Part shown: positions 1-7,488 of the stretch, piece by piece
Position numbering within the stretch: position 1 is the stretch's first letter
Layout of the letters: each line of letters starts with the position of its first letter
Source of the DNA: Streptomyces aurantiogriseus
GTDB lineage: Bacteria > Actinomycetota > Actinomycetes > Streptomycetales > Streptomycetaceae
DNA length: 64,000 nucleotides
NCBI RefSeq assembly: GCF_014649375.1
Contig: NZ_BMSX01000001.1
Coordinates: 62,001 to 126,000, forward strand
Reading direction: 5' to 3'
Translations under genes and position numbers: made by a program
Notes under the pieces: model-generated
The model's input: only the letters and a program-made list of their open reading frames with translations
The model's database searches: none
Told to the model about the DNA's origin: nothing

Positions 1-381
1 GCCCGGGAGCGGATGCCCCTGCAGGGTCGGCCGGGCGGCCACCGCGGCGACGACGGTGCCGGCCAGGGACAGCGCCCACGCGGGGACCGGCCGCCACAGG
101 GCGAGGACGACGGCCGCGCCCTGTGCGAACCCGGTCAGCACTTCCAGGTCCGTGCCCAGGTTGTAGCGACCCATGTGGTCCGTGTTCGCCAGTGCGATGG
201 CGAGGGCGATCCAGCACACCACCACATACCCCGGCACGCGCAGCCAGCGCAGACCGCGCCACCGCGGTGAGGTCCGGGAACGGGTCGCCTCGAGTGCTGG
301 GCGCAGGCGCTGAAAGCGGGCGGGAGGCGGGGGTGCCGGGGCGGCACGGTCGCGTGGGTCTCTGCTCTCCTCGCCGGTCAC
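1..381 (-). CDS. Sensor histidine kinase, N-terminal part (cut by window edge)
   Basis: Only the first 127 codons are present; the gene runs off the left edge. It starts at a GTG at 381, with an AGGG about 9 bases upstream. After a Pro/Arg-rich cytoplasmic tail of about 45 residues come at least three hydrophobic helices at about residues 48-64, 79-95 and 98-113, with the short loop ANTDHMGRYNLG between the first two. This layout is typical of the membrane-sensing half of Streptomyces two-component kinases of the NarL-partner type. The kinase core (H-box, ATPase) is outside the window, so kinase identity is inferred from the N-terminal pattern. It begins 10 bases after the acyltransferase stop and so is the last visible gene of a three-gene minus-strand operon. 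Confidence 0.6.
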   Translation of the reverse strand, partial: MTGEESRDPRDRAAPAPPPPARFQRLRPALEATRSRTSPRWRGLRWLRVPGYVVVCWIALAIALANTDHMGRYNLGTDLEVLTGFAQGAAVVLALWRPVPAWALSLAGTVVAAVAARPTLQGHPLPG

Positions 382-391
382 GGGCTCAACC

Positions 392-1609
392 CTAGGCACC
401 GCGGGCCGCCTTCGCTTCCGCCGGCTGGGAACGGTGGTGGACACGGATCACACGGGACCGGCGGCCTCCCTCACGGCGGATCCCCTGTTCGAAACCGTGG
501 AACGCCGCCCAGCACACCCCGAGGACAAGACCGAACACAGGCAGCCACAGCAGACGGGCCGCCACCCACTCCAGCCCGTCGGGGACCGTGTGCAGGCCGG
601 GCAGGCGGCCCGCGAGGAGACCTGTGGCGGTCGTCGCCATCAGGGCCGTCTGATGCCACAGGAAGACCGTCATCGCGGAGAGGTTCACCAGCGCCACCGC
701 CGCCCAGGCCACCGGCCGCCGCATCGCCGCGCGCAACCGGTCGCGCAGCAACAGGGCCGCACCGCACTGCGCCAGGCCGAAGGTGACGGCCGCCAGCGTG
801 GGTGGGTTGAGGTTGGACACGGTCGCCCCGGGCACGCCCACCATCGATGCCGGATAGCCGGCCCAGCCGATGAGCACCGCCGTCGTCACGGCCCCGCCGG
901 TCAGCAGGATCCAGCCCGCGCGCGGGCGCTCCAGCTCACCGCGCGTCCAGGCCGCGCCCAGGGTGTACGGCACCAGCCAGCCCGCCGCCAGGTTCACCCA
1001 GCCGAGCCAGGACGGGCCGCCCAGGCCGAAGCGGACCAGGTCCACGTGGAGGACGACGGCCAGCGGCCACAGCGGACTGAGGCGGGCCAGTAGCGGAGTC
1101 GCCGCTGTCAGCGCCGCGAAGACCAGGAGGAACCACAGCGGGGACAGTGCCAGTTTCAACAGGGTGTGGACGGTGGTGAGGGACGCACCGCCGAGCAGGA
1201 GGCAGAGTGTGGCTGCCGTCCACAGGGTCAGTACCGCCACCACCGGGCGGAACAGTCTGGAGAGGCGGGCGTGGAGCCATGCCCCGTACGTGCCGCCCCG
1301 GGCGCGGGCCGAGGCGTGGCTTCTTGTCGCCACATGGCCGCCCACCATGAAGAACACCGCGAGTGTCTGAAACGTCCAGGACACCGGGGCCAACCAGGGC
1401 ATGTGGCTCAAGGGACTTGCGGTGTACAGGGTGCCGCCGTCCGCGACGAGCGCGGTCACCAGCCAGTGACCGAGGACGACACCGAGGATCGCCAGGGCGC
1501 GCAGGGCGTCGACGGCGCGGTCGCGCTGCGGGGGCGTGGCGGCGTCGATCCGGGCCGCTGCTCGCCGTATGCCCGGCAACGGCCGCCGTGTCGCGGGTGT
1601 CTCAAGCAC
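392..1609 (-). CDS. Acyltransferase-3 family membrane protein
   Basis: This 405-residue integral membrane protein has about ten hydrophobic segments. The N-terminal signature RDRAVDALRALAILGVVLGHW matches the conserved opening of the acyltransferase-3 family, in which the Arg and His near the first helix are functionally important. A second hallmark is the FFMVGGH motif at about residue 85. Members move acyl groups (acetyl, succinyl and others) onto extracytoplasmic sugars or lipids; the substrate here is unknown. The GTG start lies inside the end of the upstream alpha/beta hydrolase gene (8-bp overlap), so the two are translationally coupled and probably act together. Confidence 0.8.
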   Translation of the reverse strand: MLETPATRRPLPGIRRAAARIDAATPPQRDRAVDALRALAILGVVLGHWLVTALVADGGTLYTASPLSHMPWLAPVSWTFQTLAVFFMVGGHVATRSHASARARGGTYGAWLHARLSRLFRPVVAVLTLWTAATLCLLLGGASLTTVHTLLKLALSPLWFLLVFAALTAATPLLARLSPLWPLAVVLHVDLVRFGLGGPSWLGWVNLAAGWLVPYTLGAAWTRGELERPRAGWILLTGGAVTTAVLIGWAGYPASMVGVPGATVSNLNPPTLAAVTFGLAQCGAALLLRDRLRAAMRRPVAWAAVALVNLSAMTVFLWHQTALMATTATGLLAGRLPGLHTVPDGLEWVAARLLWLPVFGLVLGVCWAAFHGFEQGIRREGGRRSRVIRVHHRSQPAEAKAARGA

Positions 1610-2636
1610 GGGTCACCTCCGTGGTGTCGCCGAGGACGATCCGGGAGAGGTTGGCCAGGGAGACCGAGCCCGGGGCGAAGTAGTCGCTGTGGCCGCCGGT
1701 ACCGGCGGAGAAGACGCGGGCGCCGAAGGACGGGGAGACCGGGTCCGTGCCGAAGCCGACCGTCGTGCCGAACAGGTCGGCGCTGATGTGCGGGACGTCC
1801 GCCACCCAGTCGTCGGCGCCTCGGGCCGCCCAGACGCGCGCGCGGGTGTGCAGGGCCGCTGCCGCGTCCGCGCCCGTGCCGGGGCTGCCGAGGAGGGCGA
1901 TGTCGTCCACGTCCAGGCGGGGAGCCGCGCGGCCGCACACGACCGAGCCGTACGAGTGGCACAGGAGGGCGACATGGACCTCGGGGCCACTGACGGCGCG
2001 CAGCTCGCGCACGAAGTCCTGCAGTTCCGGGGCCGCTTCGTCGGCGCGGGCCGGGGTGATCGCGGTGGTGCTGACCGTGCCCGGTGTGGTGTAGCCGAGC
2101 CAGGCCACCACGGCGGTCCGGGTGCCGGCCGGGGCCTGCGAGGTGAGCCGGTGGTGCAGTGCGGCCGCTCCCGCGCGGAAGCGCCCGTAGGTGTCGAGCG
2201 AGGTGTCGGAGCCCGGTACGAGGACGGCGACGCGGTCGGCGTGGGCGAGGTCCCCGAACACCTCCGTCGCGCGGCCGGTGCCCCGGCCGTCGAAGGCGAG
2301 CAGTCTGCGGGAGGGAGCGGCCAGCTCCCGGTCCGCCGCCGCGCGGTGACGGTCGCCGTGGGCGGCGGCCATCCGGGACGCCAGAGCGGCGTTGGCCCGG
2401 TTGGCGGCGTACGCCTCCTCCAGCGTCTTTCCCGTCAGCGGGGCGAGGTCGGCGGGCGCCGGGGCGGGGATGCGGGGCCGGGCAGCGGCAGTGAGGGGGA
2501 CCACCACGGCGGCGGTGACGAGGGCGGCCAGGAGGACGCGCGTCCAGCGGATCCAGCGGATCCCACGCCGACCACGCGCACTTCCCTCCCGACCCCGCCG
2601 CCGTCCACGAAAACGACCTCCGTCGGCCCCGGCCAT
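1602..2636 (-). CDS. Alpha/beta hydrolase, DUF1023 type, membrane-anchored or secreted
   Basis: The 344-residue product has a basic N-terminus followed by one hydrophobic segment (WTRVLLAALVTAAVVVPL, about residues 31-48), suggesting export or anchoring. The catalytic half carries the nucleophile elbow LLCHSYGSV; in this family the motif is usually GHSYGS. The aspartate and histidine of the triad are likely in the VWAARGADDWV and GTGGHSDYF stretches, respectively. It is the first gene of the operon with the acyltransferase and the histidine kinase. The hydrolase/acyltransferase pairing suggests acyl or ester chemistry on envelope material, but no substrate can be read from the sequence. The only ATG in a suitable place is at 2636; the ribosome site there is weak. 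Confidence 0.75.
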   Translation of the reverse strand: MAGADGGRFRGRRRGREGSARGRRGIRWIRWTRVLLAALVTAAVVVPLTAAARPRIPAPAPADLAPLTGKTLEEAYAANRANAALASRMAAAHGDRHRAAADRELAAPSRRLLAFDGRGTGRATEVFGDLAHADRVAVLVPGSDTSLDTYGRFRAGAAALHHRLTSQAPAGTRTAVVAWLGYTTPGTVSTTAITPARADEAAPELQDFVRELRAVSGPEVHVALLCHSYGSVVCGRAAPRLDVDDIALLGSPGTGADAAAALHTRARVWAARGADDWVADVPHISADLFGTTVGFGTDPVSPSFGARVFSAGTGGHSDYFAPGSVSLANLSRIVLGDTTEVTRA

Positions 2637-2820
2637 CCCGCCCCTCCCCCGCCAGTCCGCCCGCCCATCGGGCTGTCCTGGCTTGGAAGTTACGGATCGC
2701 CGCTCGTCGCTCGCGTCCCGCCGGGGAGCTCTTCTCCGACGTAGCTCTCAGGTATTACGGGTACGACAACCAAGGGAACGAGGACGACGCGGACGGCCGC
2801 ACATCCCTCACCGCGCCGGC

Positions 2821-3083
2821 CGTGCGGTTCCTCACCACTGCGGGCCGCACGGTTCCTCACCGCTGCGGCCGCGCGGCTCCTCACCGCTGCGGGCCGCACG
2901 GTTCCTCACCACTGCGGCCGTGCGGCTCCTCACCACTGCGGGCCGCACGACTCCCCACTCCTCCAGTCGCGCGACTCCTCACACCCCGGCCGTGCGGCTC
3001 CTCATGCTCCGGCCGTGCGGCCCCTCACCCCTCCGGTCATGCGACCCCTCGCCCCTCCGGTCATGCGACTACTGACCCTCCGG
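2821..3083. repeat. Intergenic tandem array of about eleven 24/25-bp units
   Basis: About eleven degenerate copies of a 23-25 bp unit follow one another, each starting CGYRCGGYTCCTCAC or a close variant and ending in a CTGCGGGC or CTCCGGY block. Units alternate between forms beginning CGTGCGG and CGCACGG. Alternating lengths break any reading frame, so the array is not a coding repeat. It fills most of the gap between the hydrolase start at 2636 and the stop of the next gene at 3094. Bases 2637-2820 contain no gene that I can support. Confidence 0.8.
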
Positions 3084-3093
3084 CGTACGACCA

Positions 3094-3978
3094 TCACCAC
3101 GCCAGCTGCGCGATCTCCTCCGCCACCACCGCACATGCGTCCGCCGCCGGATCGATCAGCGGGAAGTGGCCGACGTCCTCCAGCAGCGTCAGCCCCACCA
3201 TCTCCCCCGCCTTCGCCGCTGCCTCCGCGTACGACTCGGCGACCGCCTGCGGGACGACCAGGTCGGTCCGGCCCTGGACCAGCGTGGTGGCGATGCCGGT
3301 CGGCAGCAGGAGCGCGGGGTCGGCGTACGGCCGTCGCTCGACGAAGTACTCGTCTCCGCCCAGGAGTTGGAGTGACGCGCTCCCACAGACCTCCAGTTTC
3401 TCCGCGATCTCGAGGTCCGCGATCGGGGCGAGCGCGACCACACCCCGCAGCGGGGCGGGGCCGCCGGTGCGCCAGGGGGCGTCGGCGGGCAGCACATGGC
3501 GTGCCGCGGCCCACAGGGCGAGGTGACCGCCGGCCGAGTGCCCGGTGAGCACCGTGCGGCGCGGGTCGGCCTGCGGCAGGGCCTCCCGGACGAGGGCGGG
3601 GAGCGCGTCCAGCGCGGCGGCGACGTCGTCGAAGGTGTCGGGCCAGCGGCCCGCGACCGGGGACGGCCCGGAGGGCTCGCCCTCCGGGCCCCGCCGGTAC
3701 TCCACATTGGCCACGGCGAAGCCGTGCCGCGCCAGGAAGTCCGCGAACGGTGTGATGTGCCGCCGGTCGTACGGCGCCCGCCACGCACCGCCGTGCAGGA
3801 CCACGACCAGCGGGGCGGAGCCGCCGCCCGGGGTCCCCGCTCCCCTGGGTGCGTAGAAGTCGATCACCTGGTCGGGGTGGTCACCATAGGCGGCGGTGGT
3901 GTCGGGGTCGACCGCCGGGTGCGAGAAGACCGACTCCTCTTCGGCGGCGGCCCGGGCTGCGAGGACGTCGTCCGGCAT
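3094..3978 (-). CDS. Alpha/beta hydrolase, probable kynurenine formamidase (arylformamidase)
   Basis: The 294-residue protein has the hormone-sensitive-lipase-like layout seen in eukaryote-type arylformamidases: oxyanion motif HGGAW at residues 62-66, nucleophile elbow GHSAGG with Ser148, an acid in GRTDLVVP and the histidine in DVGHFPLIDP. I chose the ATG at 3978 because GAGAGG sits 7 bases upstream; a TTG further up has no such site. The next genes upstream on the same strand are kynureninase and tryptophan 2,3-dioxygenase, and no other formamidase is visible, so hydrolysis of N-formylkynurenine to kynurenine is a reasonable inference. About 610 bp separate it from kynureninase, so it may have its own promoter. 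A general carboxylesterase is the alternative. Confidence 0.65.
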   Translation of the reverse strand: MPDDVLAARAAAEEESVFSHPAVDPDTTAAYGDHPDQVIDFYAPRGAGTPGGGSAPLVVVLHGGAWRAPYDRRHITPFADFLARHGFAVANVEYRRGPEGEPSGPSPVAGRWPDTFDDVAAALDALPALVREALPQADPRRTVLTGHSAGGHLALWAAARHVLPADAPWRTGGPAPLRGVVALAPIADLEIAEKLEVCGSASLQLLGGDEYFVERRPYADPALLLPTGIATTLVQGRTDLVVPQAVAESYAEAAAKAGEMVGLTLLEDVGHFPLIDPAADACAVVAEEIAQLAW

Positions 3979-4352
3979 GCTCCAACCTCTCAGCAACAAA
4001 ACGTATTTGGACGGAACGGGGGTGGCGGACCAGGTGGGAAATCGGCCGTTGGCGGGGACGGTACCAGGCGCGTGACGTGCGCGGACACGTGGATGTCACG
4101 CTCGGTGAGGGTTGCGCGGTCTGTCGGTACGGTGCGTTCCGGTGGGGGTACGTGGCGTGTCCGTGCGGCTGCCCTGCGGGCGGCTGGGGACGGGCGGGGG
4201 GCGCCGAGTGGGCGCTGTGCGTGAACGGGGTCACCAGCCGCACGTCGGTTCGCAGTTCCCGTGCGCCGGGGTGACCGTCGGAGTGGGAACGCTCACCCGC
4301 GCCGCCGAGGTGCCGCTCTCTGGGGGACGGGCGCCGCCCCAGCGGCACGACT

Positions 4353-4370
4353 GCCCGCGGCTACGCGGGC
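4353..4370. terminator. Short hairpin downstream of kynureninase
   Basis: GCCCGCG and CGCGGGC form a 7-bp stem around a GCTA loop. It lies about 220 bp beyond the kynureninase stop in a 610-bp stretch (3979-4588) that otherwise holds no convincing gene, apart from the doubtful 40-codon frame at 4453-4575. Confidence 0.3.
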
Positions 4371-4452
4371 TGAGCGGCCCGGCGGCCTGCTCGGGCCGCC
4401 TGCGCCGCTGCCGGGGCGGGGCCGCGGCGAGCGGCAGCGGCCCAGCCGGCCG

Positions 4453-4575
4453 TCAGACCGCGAGCCCGCCGACCACCGCGCCCAGCGCGTGCGGCCGCCG
4501 GGCCGCGGCGACCAGCTCGCACAGTCCCCGAGCCGTCAGGCCGCCAGGCCGCCAGGCCGCCAGGCCATCAGCCAT
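4453..4575 (-). other. 40-codon reading frame, possible gene remnant
   Basis: An ATG-started frame just beyond the kynureninase stop encodes 40 residues ending CELVAAARRPHALGAVVGG plus LAV. The last 25 residues have a normal Streptomyces protein composition, while the first part is made of a 9-10 bp repeat (three CCAGGCCGC copies on the plus strand). It could be the degraded C-terminus of a lost gene or chance. No ribosome binding site is evident. Confidence 0.2.
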
Positions 4576-4588
4576 CAGGCATCAGCCA

Positions 4589-5776
4589 TCAGGCTGCCAC
4601 CACCTCCCCCAGCACCCGCGCCGCCCGTTCCACATCCGTGAAGCTGACGTACAGCGGGGTGAAGCCGAAGCGGAGTATGTCGGGGTGGCGGAAGTCGCCT
4701 ACGACGTTCTGGTCGATCAGTCGCTTCATGACCTCGCCGGCGTCGTCGCAGCGCAGGGCGACCTGGCTGCCGCGGTGCTCGTGGGCGGCGGGGGTCAGGG
4801 ACTCCACGCGGTCCTGCGGGACGTACTCCGCCACGCACTCCAGGAAGAAGTCCGTCAGGGCGAGCGACTTGGTGCGGACCGCCTCGATCGAGACGCCGTC
4901 CCAGACGTCGAGTGCCGCCTCCAGGGCCAGCATGGACAGGATGTCCGGGGTGCCGACCCGGCCCCGCAGCGCGCCCGGCGCCGGGGCGTACTCGGTGCGC
5001 ATGCCGAAGGGCTCGGCGTGCGAGTTCCAGCCGGGCAGCGGGGAGTCGAAGCGGTCCTGGAGGTCGCGGCGGACGTAGAGGTACGCCGGTGACCCCGGGC
5101 CGCCGTTCAGGTACTTGTAGGTGCAGCCGACCGCGAGGTCCACGCCGTGTTCGTCGAGGCCCACCGGGAGGGCGCCCGCGCTGTGGCAGAGGTCCCAGAC
5201 GGCGAGCGCGCCGGCCGCGTGGACGGCGGAGGTCAGGCCGGGGAGGTCGTGGAGGCGGCCGGTGCGGTAGTCGACGTGGTTCAGGAGCACCGCGGCCGTA
5301 CGGTCCGACAGGGCCGACGGCACCTCCGCCGGGGTCACCGGCCGCAGCGTGCGCCCGGTCAGCCGGGCGGCCGACTCGGCTATGTAGCCGTCCGTGGGGA
5401 AGGTGGTCGCGTCGACGAGGATCTCGTCCCGGCCCTCCCCCGCCAGCCGCACGGCGCCGACAAGTGCCTTGAAGACGTTGACACTTGTGGAGTCACCGAC
5501 CACGATCTGCCCGGCTTCCGCCCCCACCAGCGGGGCGATCCGGTCACCGATCCGCTCCGGCGCCGTCCACCAGCCGCTCTCCTCCCAGGAGCGGATGCGC
5601 AGCTCGCCCCACTGGCGGCGGACGACGTCCTCGACGCGGCCGGGGACGGAGACCGGCAGCGCGCCCAGCGAGTTGCCGTCGAGGTAGACGACCTCGTCGA
5701 GCACGAACTCCGCGCGCTTGGGAGCCAGTTCGTCACCGGAGTCCAGCTCCCGCGCCTTGAAGGCGAACTCAGACAT
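4589..5776 (-). CDS. kynU: Kynureninase
   Basis: The 395-residue protein is a fold-type I PLP enzyme that cleaves kynurenine to anthranilate and alanine (3-hydroxykynurenine also fits). It has the kynureninase opening VYLDGNSLGALP at about residue 30, the cofactor motif VWDLCHSAG (Asp195, His198) and the Schiff-base lysine Lys221 in CTYKYLNGGPGSPA. I chose the ATG at 5776, giving MSEFAFKARELDSGDEL; a longer frame to 5935 would run deep into kynA in another frame. The start overlaps the last 8 bases of kynA, so translation is coupled. The length is normal for bacterial kynureninases. Confidence 0.95.
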   Translation of the reverse strand: MSEFAFKARELDSGDELAPKRAEFVLDEVVYLDGNSLGALPVSVPGRVEDVVRRQWGELRIRSWEESGWWTAPERIGDRIAPLVGAEAGQIVVGDSTSVNVFKALVGAVRLAGEGRDEILVDATTFPTDGYIAESAARLTGRTLRPVTPAEVPSALSDRTAAVLLNHVDYRTGRLHDLPGLTSAVHAAGALAVWDLCHSAGALPVGLDEHGVDLAVGCTYKYLNGGPGSPAYLYVRRDLQDRFDSPLPGWNSHAEPFGMRTEYAPAPGALRGRVGTPDILSMLALEAALDVWDGVSIEAVRTKSLALTDFFLECVAEYVPQDRVESLTPAAHEHRGSQVALRCDDAGEVMKRLIDQNVVGDFRHPDILRFGFTPLYVSFTDVERAARVLGEVVAA

Positions 5777-6608
5777 GGGACCTCGCCGTCCACAGCTCGG
5801 GGAACACGTTCTTCTGCGCGCGCTTCTCCAGCCAGGCCACGCCGGCCGAGCCGCCCGTGCCCGCCTTCGCGCCCATCGCGCGGCGGGTGGCGACGAGGTG
5901 GTCGTTGCGCCAGCGCCACACCAACTCGGCGACATCGGTCAACGCCTCGCCGAGACGGGCGAGTTCGTCGCTCTCGTCACCGGAGTAGAGGGCGGTCCAC
6001 ACCGCCTCGACCTCCGGGGACGGCTCGTAGCGAAGCGCCACGTCACGCGTCAGCACGGCCTCCGGGATCGCGTGCCCGCGCCGGGCCAGCAGGCGCAGGA
6101 CCTCGTCGTACAGGCTCGGCTCGTGCAGCGCCTTCTCCAGCTCGGCGTGGACACGGGGCGCGCCCCGGTGCGGGACCAGCATGGACGCGGACTTCTCGCC
6201 GAGCAGGAACTCCATCCGCCGGTACATCGCCGACTGGAAGCCGGAGCCCTCGCCGAGGGCGGAGCGGTACGCGTTGAACTGGGCCGGGGTGAGCTGTCCG
6301 AGCGGCTTCCAGGAGGCGTTCAGCGCCTCCAGCTCCCGTACCGAACGCTTCAGCGCGGCGATCGCCACCGGCACCCGGTCCTCGCGCAGGGCCTGCGCCG
6401 CCGTCTCCCACTCGTGGACGATGACCGTGAACCACAGCTCCATCACCTGGGTCGTGACCAGGAAGACCATCTCTCCGGGATCGTCGGAGAGGGTGTGCTG
6501 GAGGTGGGTGAGCACGTCCGCCCGGACGTAGTCCTCGTACGGCGTCGTGCCTGCGAAGTCGAGATGCGGGGTCTCGGGCTCGTGAGCCTCATGAGCCTCA
6601 TGGGACAT
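5769..6608 (-). CDS. kynA: Tryptophan 2,3-dioxygenase
   Basis: The 279-residue haem enzyme oxidises L-tryptophan to N-formylkynurenine, the committed step of the kynurenine route. Visible family marks are the FNAYRSALG substrate loop (Arg115), the proximal haem histidine His237 in WRNDHLVATR and the GTGGS loop at about 250-254. The N-terminus has a low-complexity HEAHEAHE stretch. AGGAGA lies 6 bases before the ATG. It is the promoter-proximal gene of the kynA-kynU pair. The 160 bp upstream (6609-6768) lie between it and the stop of the DUF3151 gene and should hold its promoter. Confidence 0.95.
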   Translation of the reverse strand: MSHEAHEAHEPETPHLDFAGTTPYEDYVRADVLTHLQHTLSDDPGEMVFLVTTQVMELWFTVIVHEWETAAQALREDRVPVAIAALKRSVRELEALNASWKPLGQLTPAQFNAYRSALGEGSGFQSAMYRRMEFLLGEKSASMLVPHRGAPRVHAELEKALHEPSLYDEVLRLLARRGHAIPEAVLTRDVALRYEPSPEVEAVWTALYSGDESDELARLGEALTDVAELVWRWRNDHLVATRRAMGAKAGTGGSAGVAWLEKRAQKNVFPELWTARSHV

Positions 6609-6768
6609 CGCTGTCTCCTGTTGTGTACTCCGGGTAGCGGTCCGCCCCTGCCGTTACCGACACGGGGGCCCCGGTCCCCACCGGCATCCTCCGCAATCGT
6701 CGCCCGAAAGTGCAAGGCCCGCCTGATCACACAGGCGGGCCCGTACGTCGAAAGGCTCTGCCGTCGAG

Positions 6769-7182
6769 CTAGCCCAGCGTCTGGGCCGCCGTCGGCGAGG
6801 AATCCTTCAGGAACTGCGTGCAGCGCTCGTACTCCTCCTGCTCGCCGATGGTGCCCGCGGCGCGGGCGAGGGCGTGCAGGGCGCGCAGGAAGCCGCGGTT
6901 CGGCTCGTGCTCCCAGGGGACCGGGCCGTGGCCCTTCCAGCCGTTGCGGCGCAGGGCGTCCAGACCGCGGTGGTAGCCCGTACGGGCGTACGCGTACGAC
7001 TCGACGACACTGCCCCGCTCGAACGCCTCGTCCGCGAGCTGGGCCCAGGCGAGGGAAGAGGTGGGGTGCTTCGCGGCGACATCGGCGGGGGCCGTGCCGC
7101 TCGCGAGGAGCTGGCGGGGCTCGGGGTCGTCGGGGAGGTGGGTCGGGGGCGGCCCCCCGAGAAGGTTTTCGTGAATGGACAT
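6769..7182 (-). CDS. DUF3151 family protein
   Basis: The 137-residue soluble protein begins MSIHENLLGGPPPTHLPDD, the conserved start of an actinobacterial family of unknown function. The body is alpha-helical, with WAQLADEAFE, YAYARTGYHRGLD and GWKGHGPVPWEHEPNRG motifs resembling a single tetratricopeptide-like helical hairpin set. I placed the start at the ATG at 7182. The gene is upstream of kynA on the same strand with a 160-bp gap. No function can be assigned. Confidence 0.8.
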   Translation of the reverse strand: MSIHENLLGGPPPTHLPDDPEPRQLLASGTAPADVAAKHPTSSLAWAQLADEAFERGSVVESYAYARTGYHRGLDALRRNGWKGHGPVPWEHEPNRGFLRALHALARAAGTIGEQEEYERCTQFLKDSSPTAAQTLG

Positions 7183-7401
7183 GGGTCCAGTCTGGGGGAT
7201 CCGTGAGGGGTACGGGGGTGTGGGTCGGGGTTGGTCGCAGGGCACGCCGTGCTGCGGCTGGTGGTGGGCCGCGCGGCCCGGCGCCCACAGGGTCCCGCCG
7301 CGCCCGCCCGCGCCGCGAACACGGCGCCCCAGGCTGCGTCGACCGCATCGCACCCGCTGCTGCCGCCCGGGAGTCGGTGACGCGGCCCAGCGCCCACGGG
7401 G

Positions 7402-7464
7402 TGCCGCCTTCTGTGGGACGGCGGGCCGCCGGGGCTGCCGCCTTCTGTGGGACGGCGGGCCGCC
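7402..7464. repeat. 29-bp direct repeat, two copies, downstream of the MFS gene
   Basis: Two identical 29-base copies (7402-7430 and 7436-7464) start TGCCGCCTTCTGTGGGACG and are separated by five bases. Each can form a short GCCGCC/GGCGGGC stem. They sit just past the stop of the MFS transporter (7489) and may act in its 3' end formation. The rest of 7183-7488 shows no gene. Confidence 0.75.
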
Positions 7465-7488
7465 CCACGCGGCACTCATGCCCGTGGC

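Noticed and set aside
2821..3083. CRISPR array
   Set aside because: Units are contiguous and degenerate, with no unique spacers and no cas genes nearby.
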